Source: Flaccisagitta enflata (lineage: Eukaryota > Chaetognatha > Sagittoidea > Aphragmophora). From it: a stretch of DNA of 64,000 bases. Positions 21,960 through 32,009 of this stretch are shown here, in pieces. The stretch spans positions 22,692,001 through 22,756,000 of the forward strand of contig OZ231126.1 of the NCBI GenBank assembly GCA_965153355.1. Direction: 5' to 3'. How positions within the stretch are numbered: position 1 is the stretch's first letter; each line of letters opens with the position of its first letter. The translations under genes and the position numbers were made by a program. A model generated the notes under the pieces. That model did not search any database, was not told where the DNA came from, and was given only the letters and a program-made list of their open reading frames with translations.

Positions 21960-22280
21960 TGAGAACGACTCAGAATGACTTGAATTGCCTCAAAAAAAAA
22001 TATCGAATAAACGAATGAAAGCAAGGAACCCCCCCTCCCCGCCAAAAAAAAAAAAAAAAAAAAACGAAAAATAATAGAGAAAGAAAGAAAACGAGAAGGA
22101 AAGAGAGGAAGTACGAACGCGAGAAAGGGGCCAAATGGAAAACTGATGGATATACACATAGCGATTGATAAAGTGATTATTTTGTCTGAAGATGAAGTAT
22201 TCATTTTGGTAAAGGATAGTTGTGAGGTGTCCGGATTAGGCACTAATGAGAGTTCCCAAGACTCTCATCCTTCGTTCTTT
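21960..22280. other. Unannotated; poly(A) and purine tract
   Basis: A 20-bp poly(A) run near 22045 and purine-rich DNA to 22135. No gene seen. Confidence 0.4.
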
Positions 22281-22520
22281 GGGCAGCGGCCCAAAAGGGG
22301 ACGAAGTCCTGTAAAACACAGGGAGACTTTTGTTCGTTTGTCCATCCCTTCAGTTTGTTAATTCATCCCCCCCCTTCCCCCAATTCACCTCTCGGACTGA
22401 AACCTGCCTTCTCAGCCCTAGAATTTGTCCTCTCAGGCCCAAGCTCTCTCCTCTCAGGCCCAAAATCTGCCTTCTCAGGCCCAAAATCTTCCCTCTTTAG
22501 CCTGATATTGGCCCTCTCTG
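22281..22520 (+). mobile_element. Partial GGGCAGCGGCC-end element with minisatellite
   Basis: GGGCAGCGGCCCAAAAGGGG, then GTCCTGTAAAACACAGGGAG, then 20-bp units of the type CTCAGGCCCAAAATCTGCCT at 22395-22510. It is the left end of the family described at 22581. Confidence 0.6.
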
Positions 22521-22580
22521 GCGCTTTTAGAAATATGTGCAAACAGGTCGCCCAAGTGTGACTGTAGCTGATGGTTAGCA

Positions 22581-23716
22581 GGGCAGCGGCCCCGAAGGGG
22601 ATGATGTCCTGTAGAACACAGGGGGACTTTCATTCGTTCATTTGCTTGCTGAAGCTGGTATTTGAGCCGCAAGGCTGAGATTTAAGCCGCAAGGCTGAGA
22701 TTTAAGCCTTGAGACTGAGATTTAAGCCTTGAGAGGGGGATTAAAGCCTTGAGGATAGGACTCCAGCCTCAACGCTGAGATTTGCGACTCGAGGCTGGAA
22801 TTGAGCCTCAAGGCTGAGATTTAAGCCTCAAGGCTGAGATTTAAGCCTCAAGGCTGAGATTTAAGCCTCAAGGCTGAGATTTAAGCCTCAAGGCTGGAAT
22901 TTGAGCCTCAAGGCTGGGATTTGAGCCTCGAGGCTAAGATATTAGCTTTCAGGCTGGGATTTTAGCCACGGGGCTGATATTTCAGCCTTAAGGCTGGAAT
23001 TTGAGCCCCAAGGCTGAGATTTAAGCCTTGAGAATGGGATTTGAGTCTGGAGGTCAGGATTTGAGCCTGGAGGCTGGGATTTTAGCCTCAAGGCTACGGG
23101 GGGGTTGGGTGCTTCACATAGCAAAAGTTGTTTATTTCTTCTCGCCCTCCTTACCCAATCTGGAGTGGCCAATTTTAGGACCCTCACCATTTTCCTTTTA
23201 TCAAAAATCGTTCATCTTCCGTTTTTTAGAAAATTGTTTTTGAGGGTCTAATTTGCATAATGCAGTGGGATAAAACAATATGCTGATATGGTTTGAATTA
23301 TCTTTTACAAATTTCTTTTTTTTTCAATTTTAATTCTGCTTTTTCATAAGCTTTTTCATAGCTTATGTTTTAAGATTTTAGTTTATTTTTACAAGCGTCA
23401 TGTTTTTTTAAAACAAATAATTGTCCTTTTTGCAACAAAACTACACAGGATTTTGCTGAATTCAGGAAAATCTTTGGAAACTTAAAGGCCAAAACAAAAA
23501 CGGAAGATGAAGGAATTTCGAAAAAAGAAAAATGATCATCTTCATGATTTTTGCATCTCCACATTTCCTAAGCAGGGTGAAGGGATACTCCCAACTTTTT
23601 CTATGCGAAGCATGCAAACGGGGGGGGGGGGACAAACGGAGAAACGAACAAACAAACAAACAAACAAAAGTCCCTCTGTGCTCTACAGGACATCATCTCC
23701 TTCAGGGCCGCTGCCC
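22581..23716. mobile_element. Element with 50-bp terminal inverted repeats and internal minisatellite
   Basis: The left end GGGCAGCGGCCCCGAAGGGG continues ATGATGTCCTGTAGAACACA and GGGGGACTTT. The right end, read on the complement, is GGGCAGCGGCCCTGAAGGAG then ATGATGTCCTGTAGAGCACA and GAGGGACTTT, so the termini match over about 50 bp. The interior holds the 20-bp array (22645-23095) and AT-rich DNA with no transposase. Partial copies or isolated ends lie at 1696, 16322, 22281, 38330, 47925-48241 and 52957. The superfamily is unknown. Confidence 0.75.
22645..23095. repeat. 20-bp minisatellite
   Basis: About 22 copies of CTCAAGGCTGAGATTTAAGC, most homogeneous at 22800-22900 and degenerate at both edges. 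It lies inside the inverted-repeat element. Confidence 0.9.
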
Positions 23717-23922
23717 AAAAAGGTGTAAATTTCTTTTCAATTTCTCTGTTGACAGTAGCAGAAATTCGCCTGAAATAAATGTAATTTGTCAGTCCCTTAA
23801 CATCCCTTATTGCGGGGTTCAACTGTATTGCAAACTATTTCACCATTTTTTTGTCCCAATATCCTTTGATGTTGGTCTTTTGGTTGACAAAAGATTGAAT
23901 GAAAGCTTTTGGATTTTCTTAG
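23717..23922. other. Intron-like DNA before macro pseudo-exon
   Basis: AT-rich, with a poly-pyrimidine stretch before the 3' splice site at 23921-23922. No other exon recognised. Confidence 0.35.
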
Positions 23923-24025
23923 GCGACATCATGCGGCTGGATGTTGATGCTGTCATCAATGTGGCAAATTGGTTGCTGCGTGGCGCCATTCGTCGAGGAA
24001 ACCAAGATTGAGCTGCTGGTCAAAT
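23923..24025 (+). pseudogene. Macro-domain (ADP-ribose binding) pseudo-exon
   Basis: Preceded by GGATTTTCTTAG, a good 3' splice site. The frame reads GDIMRLDVDAVINVANWLL, closely matching the macro-domain signature 'GDIT.L.VDAIVNAAN..LLGGGGVDGAIH.AAG'. It then reads RGAIRRGNQD and a TGA (24009-24011), with AAGQM just beyond. The Gly-rich ADP-ribose loop is missing and the AAG block lies after the stop, so the exon looks damaged. A possible donor (AAAT|GTAAGC) follows at 24026. Family knowledge: macro domains bind or hydrolyse ADP-ribose. No partner exon was found within several kb. A living exon with a sequencing error remains possible. Confidence 0.5.
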
Positions 24026-24089
24026 GTAAGCTATTGGGTCGTGTTCAAGCTTACGAGCTACTTTTAAGCTAATAAGTCAGAAATGTAAA

Positions 24090-24410
24090 TTTTCCTGGGA
24101 CAGCGGCGTAGAAGAGATAGATAACCATGGGTAAAAACTAAACATACATGGCGGTTTTTATGCCTTTGACCGGCTCAATGAAAACAAAAAAATTGGTGAC
24201 TGTTTGAAAGATATTAGAAAGTTCTTCAAATGTAGACCAAGCAAAAAGTTGTAGCTCAATTTGTTTAGAAATGGAAACAGTGAAACATAACTTATTTTCT
24301 ACAAAATGGTGCCTAGCAGACCTTTCTAAGTCAGTTTAGAAATGGTAATAAAACAAAGACATTTAGTCTATGATTCAAGTTGGTAAAAAACGTTATATCT
24401 GGCAGATTTT
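24090..24410. repeat. Dispersed repeat related to 4.7-4.9 kb
   Basis: GATAACCATGGGTAAAAAC and the reverse of TGCCAGATA, GTCTTTGTTT and TACCATTTC correspond to the left border and arm of the foldback at 4810-5435. Confidence 0.45.
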
Positions 24411-24599
24411 TTTGTCCGCGACGGAATACCATTCCGACGCGGACTATAATTCGAGGCGGGTGGGTGTCGTCGTCGTTGTTGTCGTCGTCGTTGTCCACAC
24501 TTTTAAAAATGGGCTAACTTTTGAACGCCTTGACCGATTTGCTTCATATTTGGAGGGAAGTTGTACTAGGGTAAGCCACTTTACATCCTATGCGTATGT

Positions 24600-25185
24600 C
24601 ATGATCCGACCCACCCAACCGGCCCAACCAGCCTACCAGCCTAAAAGTGAAAAATGTGCATAACTTCGGCATTTTTCAACCGATTTGGTTGAAACTTGGT
24701 ATGTAGTCTCTAAATGGAAGGACTCAACATATGCATTTGATCTGTACCGATTTTAGCATGTTAACCGGCCAAACCGGCCTACCACCCAACCAGCCTACCA
24801 GCCTAAAAGCGAAAAACGTGCACAACTTCGTCATTTTTCAACCAATTTGGTTGAAACTCGGTATGTAGTCTCTAAATGAAAGAGTTCAACATATGTATTT
24901 GAATTGTAAAGGTTTTAGCATGCTAACCGGCCAAACCAGCCTACCACCCAACTGGCCTACCAGCCTAAAAGTTAAAATTGTGCATAACTTCGGGATTTTT
25001 CAACCAATTTGGTTGAAACTTGGTATGTAGTCTCTTAATGGAAGGAATCAACATATGTATTTGAATTGTATAGATTTTAGCATGTTAACCGGCCAAACCA
25101 GCCTACCATCCAACTACCCTCCACCCAACTAGCCTACCAGCCTAAAAGTGAAAAGTGTGCATAACTTCGGCATTTTTCAACCAAC
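24600..25185. repeat. Tandem repeat, about 163 bp x 3-4
   Basis: Units marked by CAGCCTACCAGCCTAAAAG (24628, 24790, 24952, 25128) and AACCAATTTGGTTGAAACT. Spacing is about 162, 162 and 176 bp. It runs straight into the 13-bp array. Confidence 0.8.
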
Positions 25186-25189
25186 AATG

Positions 25190-26262
25190 TCATTTGATTA
25201 TGTCATTTGAAAATGTCGTTTGATAATGTTGTTTGATAATGTCGTTTAATAATGTCGTTTAACAATGTCGTTTGACAATGTTGTTTGACAACGTTGTTTG
25301 ACAATGTCGTTTGGCAATGTCGTTTGACAATGTCGTTTGACAATGTCGTTTGACAATGCCGTTTTACAATGCCGTATTACAACGCCGCATTACAACGCCG
25401 TATTAAAACGCCGTATTACAATGCTGTATTACAACGCCGTATTACAACGCCGTATTACAACGCCGTATTACAACGCCGTGTTACAACGCCGTGTTACAAC
25501 GCCGTGTTACAACGCCGTAGTACAACGCCGTAGTACAACGCCGTATTACAACTCCGTAGTACAACGCCGTATTACAACTCTGTATTACAATTCCGTTTGA
25601 CAACGCCGTTTGACATCGCCGTTTGACAACGCCGTTTGATATCGCCGTTTGACAACGCCGTTTGACAACGCCGTTTGAGAACGCCGTTTGACAACGCCGT
25701 TTGACAACGCCGTTTGACAACGCCGTTTGACAACGCCGTTTGACAACGCCGTTTGACAACGCCGTTTGACAACGCCGTTTGACAATGTCGTTTGACAATG
25801 TCGTTTGACAATGTTGTTTGACAATGTCGTTTGACAATGTTGTTTGACAACGTTGTTTGACAATGTCGTTTGGCAATGTCGTTTGGCAATGTCGTTTGGC
25901 AATGTCGTTTGGCAATGTCGTTAGACAATGTCGTTTGACAATGTCGTTTGACAATGTTGTTTGACAACGCCATTTTACAACGCCGTATTACAACGCCGTG
26001 TTACAACGTCGTGTTACAACGCCGTGTTACAACGCCGTGTTACAACGCCGTGTAACAACGCCGTGTTATAACGCCGTAGTACAACGCCGTAGTACAACGC
26101 TGTAGTACAACGCCGTATTACAACTCCGTATTACAATTCCGTTTGACAACGCCGTTTGACATCGCCGTTTGACAACGCCGTTTGACAACGCCGTTTGACA
26201 ACGCCGTTTGACAACGCCGTTTGACAACGCCGTTTGACAACGCCGTTTGACAACGCCGATTG
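25190..26262. repeat. 13-bp satellite with higher-order organisation
   Basis: The basic unit is TTTGACAACGCCG. Three variants occur in blocks in the same order twice: TTTGACAATGTCG (25190-25365; 25786-25965), TATTACAACGCCG with TGTTAC/TAGTAC forms (25366-25585; 25966-26135), and TTTGACAACGCCG (25586-25785; 26136-26262). The long Cys/Arg/Asn-rich frames through it exist because 13 is not a multiple of 3 and the unit has no stop in any phase. Confidence 0.92.
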
Positions 26263-27039
26263 TCCCCAGTCGCGGACCCATACTCTTTCAAGATTTTTTT
26301 CAAATTAAAACAACATCTAGAGTTTTCAAGTTAGAATTTAAAAGATTTTTTGAAGCTCTTAGAATGGTCATAGATTTTATGCACTTTCTCGAAAGCAGCA
26401 CGAAGTTATGGTAAAAATAAGCAGTGTGCGTATCTAGGCAGATGGATGTCATTCAATGATTTTTTTCCTACTCTCTCTCCCAGGTAATGACAAGTCGAGT
26501 GCTAAATTCTGGATATATTTGTTGCAAAGAAGAGACAGAAAAGAAGACGCTGATTTAAGCAGCCTGACCGGAAAGACAATATTGCATAACTACTACCAAG
26601 TGGATTTTTTACGCATAATGTTCGTCATAATGTTTAAGCTCCCAGTTCATTTATACTTGCAGAACTTCATGATAATAGTTGCATAATAGTTGCAATTTTA
26701 AGTCAGTAATGTCGATTTCATGAATTTTTTTTTCATCTTGTGAAGTATATTTTCTTGGTTTAATGTTGACCTTCAATGTAATGCATAGCCTGTACTTTCA
26801 GAAAGCTGAATAAAAATTACTTTTCACTTGTTTCCACATTGCATTATTTTGTTTACAATAATAAAGAACACTATCCGTCTGCTTGTTTGATTGTCCCTTA
26901 GTCTACTACATTTCGTTTTTGTTTAGATAATGGTTGTGATTGCACCTTCATGAAGGAAAATCGAGGCTCCGGTTTGTTATTGAATGAGGGGAATTGATAG
27001 CCTGGAGCATGATGCTCAGTGCAGTTCATTGTTCATTCT
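26263..27039. other. Unannotated; one weak exon-like frame
   Basis: CTCTCTCTCCCAG at about 26471-26483 is a good 3' splice site followed by an open frame (GNDKSSAKFWIYLLQRRDRK...) to a stop near 26686. No domain is recognised and its relation to the macro pseudo-exon is unknown. Confidence 0.25.
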
Positions 27040-27203
27040 AGTCGCCTGCATGGGACTTGACCACCCGTTATGTTGGATGGCCCATTGGTCTGTCCTCTAG
27101 TCCGTTTGTTAGTTACACTTTGCTTTTTTGACAGATGGGTTATTTTGGCACCACTGCCCCTGCCCACCCACACAGGACCTGGGTAGCCGTGTATCCGGCC
27201 TTA
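27040..27203 (+). mobile_element. RHE copy, degraded hairpin
   Basis: AGTCGCCTGCATGGGACT hairpin with mismatches; TGCCCCTGCCCACCCACAC; end GTAGCCGTGTATCCGGCC. Both hairpin and distal word have decayed. Confidence 0.75.
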
Positions 27204-27318
27204 TGCTTAGTGGCAAAATAAACTCAGTATGCGCGCGTATTTTGCTTATTCTTTTTTTTATCTCTCCCAGCTAACATTTTAGATATTGAACAAGTTATGA
27301 CGAAGTTACTCATCAGCT

Positions 27319-27390
27319 GTCTCAGTGGCGTAGTTGGTAAAGTCGCCAGTAACAGTCTGCAGGGTTCCAGGATCGAATCCTGAAGTGTCA
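27319..27390 (+). ncRNA. tRNA-like sequence (A and B boxes), SINE head or tRNA relic
   Basis: TGGCGTAGTTGG at 27326-27337 fits the RNA polymerase III A box and GGATCGAATCC at 27370-27380 the B box, 44 bp apart as in a tRNA. The T arm has 4 of 5 pairs and a 7-nt ATCGAAT loop. A GGCG/CGCC stem encloses the D region. The acceptor strands do not pair, so this is not a working tRNA; it could be the head of a SINE. No obvious SINE body follows. Confidence 0.4.
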
Positions 27391-28155
27391 TTTTGAAAAG
27401 AATTGAAGATAATATGAAGTTGAATGATTATAAAAGAATGTTATGATAGAGTAAATAAAAGTTAAGTAAAAAAAGATGTATAATAAAAGCGAAATAAATA
27501 ATGTAAAAATAAAAGTAAATAATAACAAAAATAGAAGTGAAAAATGCTTCATAAAAAGTGTGAATACAGTAAAAGTATTGAATACATATCTACCCCCTGC
27601 GCCCCTCCTCTGATTCTACTCAGTGTTCAAGCGCATACTCAGAAAGGCTTTTTTCCAAAATGGGGAAATTTTTAGATGAGAAGAGATTGAGACTTCTTCC
27701 ATCTAGAAGCGAAAAGTTGCTATTTATGCACCACAATCTGAGGTGGGTGTTAACGAGCTTTTGTAGTTGAATATTGTTTCGGAGCGTGTTTGTCCCACAC
27801 CGCCATCTAACTGCCTGGGTTCCGCGATTTTCTACGTATTTTCATACATATGAAATACATTTTATTAACAATTTCCCATTTGTTGATATACCATATTACA
27901 AGAATTCAGTTTTACAAGCTTATTTCTATCTAATGCAAATTCTTTCTTTCTAACGCAAATTCAAATCAGTTTCATTGTCAAATTGCTAGCCAGAGAAAAA
28001 ATGACAAAAAATGGACCTGATACATTTGAGTTTTGGTGACTCAGGAAGATTATTTTGAAAAACTAAAAATTGACCCGATTAATCAACCAGTCGATAGGTT
28101 CGTGACACCTCTGCTTTGAGCCACCAATCTTTCTTTGTTAAGGTAAGTCAAACAA
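27391..28155. other. Unannotated, AT-rich
   Basis: AATAAAAGTAAAT-type low complexity to 27580, then unique DNA with no gene seen. Confidence 0.35.
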
Positions 28156-28383
28156 GTGACGCGGGGTCACAATATCATTGCGGATGGGTGGGCAGGGGCG
28201 GCCAACCCCCAACCACACTCGACGCCCCACCCAACCCACCTTCCCACACACACACACACACATACACAGACAGCTTCTAAAACACTCATTTTACCACTTT
28301 TCGACTCAATCACCTCCACGGACCGACGGACGGACTGACGGACCGACGGACAAAGCCTCTTATAGAGTTGCGTGTCTGCAACT
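28156..28383 (-). mobile_element. RHE copy, B type
   Basis: Starts with hairpin GTGACGCGGGGTCAC, then CATTGCGGATGGGTGGGCAG, a (CA)n run, ACCGACGGACGG tetramers, and ends with hairpin AGTTGCGTGTCTGCAACT. The distal TTGCGGA word matches the TT variant of the hairpin. Confidence 0.8.
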
Positions 28384-28513
28384 AGAAATGAAAAATCTAA
28401 TGCTTTGCAAGAGTGTAGAGTGCGACCTATTACATGAAAGGGAATTTCGCATGGATCAACAATATGGACGAACGGACGGACAAAGCCTCTTTTAGAATTG
28501 CGTGGGCGCAACT
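28384..28513 (-). mobile_element. RHE 3' part
   Basis: AACGGACGGACAAAGCCTCT and terminal hairpin AATTGCGTGGGCGCAACT. The left half is missing; tandem with the previous copy. Confidence 0.65.
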
Positions 28514-28522
28514 AATAAGAAA

Positions 28523-28678
28523 ACAAGGCCGGATACACGGCTACCGAAGTCGCGTGCGGGTGGGCAGGGGCCATTTTTGAGGTCACCAGACCATTTGGGC
28601 AAGAGCAGTGAGGTCAAAGAAATAAAATCATAAAAAAAAGTAAAGTGTGACGGACCAACCGACCAACCAACCGACTAG
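28523..28678 (-). mobile_element. RHE copy, hairpin truncated
   Basis: CAAGGCCGGATACACGGCTA, distal word AGTCGCGTGC, GGGTGGGCAGGGGCC, GGGCAAGAGCAGTG, then ACCAACCGACCAACC and ACTA. The hairpin is deleted. Third RHE in a row. Confidence 0.8.
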
Positions 28679-28830
28679 ATAAGCCAAATGAGCTGAAATA
28701 CTCAAAGGCACCGTCACAGATGAGCAGTTGTGCTGAGAAATATGTTTTCTTGTAATCGCATACTCAAACATGCATTATGATACTCATTCATTGATCCTAC
28801 TTAAAATTAGAAAATACGACAAAAAAATTT
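28679..28830. repeat. Dispersed copy of the 150-bp repeat of 20.7 kb
   Basis: AAATGAGCTGAAATACTCAAA, GATGAGCAGTTGTGCTGAG and CATTGATCCTACTTAAAAT match units of 20690-21150. Confidence 0.65.
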
Positions 28831-29436
<606 letters not shown>

Positions 29437-30115
29437 TACCGAAGGGAGAAAGACCTAAAAGAAAGAAGGAAAAAGATCTAAAGGGAACCTCGCCTGCCAA
29501 ATAAACCCCCGCCCACTTATTCTAGCCTAACAAGAGGATGGAATAAGGGGGGGGAGCCTGCGGTATAACTAACGCTAACTACAACAAGCTAATTACAACA
29601 AGCCCTAATCTGGGTCCTTATGATTTTTTGTCCCAATAAAAAGTAACTAGTAGATTGTCTAGTCGAAACATAAGACAATTAATTGTGTACGATCTTAGAA
29701 AAAAAAATCTTCCGGTACATTTTCATGTATATCTCAGGTTTGAATCAACCAATTCATACCAAAACCATATCAAAAATCTGGTGACATAATTGAAGCCCTT
29801 AAAATTTGCGAGAGATCTACGCAAACCGCAACCCTCTAGCTCTATATGATAAAAAGTTATTCAACTTTAAATGAAATACTTCAATTTTGCGTCTGCCATT
29901 TCTAGGCAAGCTTTCAATGAGATCACTTCACTGTTTTTTAAATTTCTTTTAAACACATTGAGCTAGACAGATGCAGTTTGCGTAGACTGCTTGCAAATTT
30001 GAAGGGCTTCATTTTGGTCACCATTTTTTGTATGATTTGATGAGTCTTTTGGTAGCTGTGAGTGTGAATATAGCGGAAGAATAGATGAAAAAAGATAATG
30101 AGAAAGATCTGGAGA
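29437..30115. other. Unannotated; possible decayed transposon body
   Basis: No motif readable; lies upstream of a transposase tail. Confidence 0.3.
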
Positions 30116-30220
30116 CCCATCATCTCAGAATACATCAAGAAGCTCTACGAATCGCTTTCCCAACAAATGACGGTCCTGATTCAGTCGAAAGGATCTTATG
30201 CTAATTATTCATGGATTTGA
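30116..30220 (+). pseudogene. Tc1/IS630-type transposase C-terminal relic
   Basis: Open frame PIISEYIKKLYESLSQQ, then MTVLIQSKGSYANY and a TGA at 30218-30220. This resembles the tail 'I...YI.KLYES.P.RM.AVI.SKG..TKY'. The usual Pro and Arg of SMPRR are replaced. AATAAA follows at about 30247. The core is missing; a third independent relic. Confidence 0.6.
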
Positions 30221-30316
30221 AACTGATTTATATCTGTTTTTATGCAAATAAAGACGTTTTTATTGCATGGCGGAAGACTTTTCTTTAAGATAGTAGCTAA
30301 TTGAGTAAATGATATA

Positions 30317-30412
30317 ACAAACTAGATTCCAAACTAAATTCAAAACGAAAAACAAACTAGATTCCAAACTAGATTCCAAACTAGATTCCAAACTAAATTC
30401 AAAACGAAAAAC
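30317..30412. repeat. Short tandem repeat CAAACTAGATTC
   Basis: Five to six copies of CAAACTAGATTC or CAAACTAAATTC, with AAAACGAAAAAC blocks in two places. Confidence 0.85.
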
Positions 30413-30837
30413 GCTTACTGAACATGTAAGCAAAAAAGAAAAAAGAAAAGAAAAAAAGACAGGTACATAACATCATTCATCACAACTATATGATATGTAT
30501 AAAATGAAACAATGTGAGAAAATCTTCTTTTGCCATCGCATTCATCACTCGAAACATAACAATCTGTGTTAGTGCCTTCAAAACGAATTGAGCTAAATGA
30601 AAACAATGCTCGATATTGCGAAAAATTTTGCGAATTAAATCAACATAAGTCCGACATCCAAGTATTACCATTGCCCTGCTCAGGGGGGGGGAGCGAAGAA
30701 GCACGACTTTTGACAGAGCTGATTTCCCCCAAATCGAAATTCATTATTCATGTCTGGTCCGAGGGAAGTAATTTACACGTTTACTCTGCGGTGTTATTGA
30801 GCTAACAAAGTTTTCAATGTTTTTTATCCAGTTCTTA
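30413..30837. other. Unannotated; weak minus-strand frame
   Basis: The minus strand (30606-30480) reads FSSIRFEGTNTDCYVSSDEC and GKRRFSHIVSFYTY, which faintly resembles a LINE endonuclease segment. Not enough to call. Confidence 0.25.
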
Positions 30838-30981
30838 GTCGCGGACACGCGACTCTACACCTTGCCGTGTCGGTCCGTCCGTCCGGCCGGCCGTCCGTGA
30901 CATTTTTGAATTGCGGGCGGTTTTCACAGTACCGCTCCTGCTCAACCGTCCGCGACTGGATTGCCGTGTATCCGGCCTCGT
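30838..30981 (+). mobile_element. RHE copy
   Basis: Hairpin AGTCGCGGACACGCGACT; CCGTCCGTCCGGCCGGCCGT; distal word GTCCGCGACT, exact complement of the 5' arm; end GCCGTGTATCCGGCCTCG. Confidence 0.92.
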
Positions 30982-31118
30982 TTAGTTTTGTCAATCTCAA
31001 AATGCATCAAAGCAAAAAACCCATCGGACAAGATTTCTTGAAACATTTTTTTAAAATGATTGTAAAAAAGGAAATTCGGTGGGACATCAGAGAAATTTCA
31101 GATAACGTCTTGTCTACA

Positions 31119-31119
31119 G

Positions 31120-31150
<31 letters not shown>

Positions 31151-31159
31151 GACGATGAC

Positions 31160-31250
<91 letters not shown>

Positions 31251-31251
31251 T
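31119..31251. repeat. (ATG)n microsatellite
   Basis: About 130 bp of GAT triplets with a few GAC/GGT changes at the left. It lies 112 bp beyond the stop of the membrane-protein gene, possibly in its 3' UTR. Confidence 0.95.
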
Positions 31252-31362
31252 CTGTGATGATAATGATAATGAGTAATTAGTGATGATGACGTTCATAATG
31301 ACGATGACGATGATGAGGATGTCAATGATTATGATTATGAATGCTAAAAACTAAGTCAAGCT

Positions 31363-32009
31363 TCACACAGAAGCACCGCCACGAAGAGTTGGCATTTCAA
31401 ACGCTTCATCGGGATTTTTCTCTTCCAACAAGAAATATTTGGGATTTCTAAACACGAAAAGTCCACAACCGATGAGAACCATCAATCCAAACAAAACTCC
31501 TATGATGATTACGGAAATCGAGTATTTGCGTCCCTCAACAACTGAAATCACGGGACATTTTTCGGCCGTTGAGACGAACAAGCTTCCACTTTGCGCGACT
31601 TCTTCATCCAATCGGGATGCCATTTGCATACGGAAGAAAAATCGAGAATTCTCGGCCTCTTTGAACTTCCTCTCGTTGGTGACTGAGACCACATCAGCGA
31701 TGATGCGTTTCTCCATCGGGCCGTTGCTGTCGCTGTTGCCGTTGTTGTTGCTGTTGCTGTTGCTGTTGCCGTTGCTGTCGCTGTCGCTGTCGCTGTTGCT
31801 GTTGTCGTTGCTGTCGCTATTGCTGCTCCATCGAAGAGACGTTTTGAGTCCCGTCTCCAGCTCGTTGTCTCGACTGCAAGATGAGTCGCAGTCCGGGAAG
31901 GTTTTGCTGATGTTGACGCAAGTTGCTTCGGTGACGCTCTCTGCGGTACTTCCGCTACCGCTTTCGCTTCCTCGATCGCCGGCATTAACGCTTCCTTTTC
32001 CGTGTCCAT
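31363..32009 (-). CDS. Membrane-protein gene, exon 2
   Basis: 647 nt after acceptor TTTTCAACGCAG|ATGG to TGA at 31363-31365. Holds the Cys cluster, the CTGTTG-derived Ser/Asn/Asp tract (31725-31830), the membrane helix and the tail. Confidence 0.75.

Noticed and set aside
25481-25973. Long Cys/Arg/Asn-rich open frames on both strands
   Set aside because: They run through the 13-bp satellite; all phases are open because the unit lacks stops in any frame.
25190-26262. CRISPR-like array
   Set aside because: No spacers: units are directly adjacent 13-mers, and the genome is eukaryotic.
30415-30606. Possible LINE endonuclease piece
   Set aside because: Similarity too faint and no catalytic residues readable.
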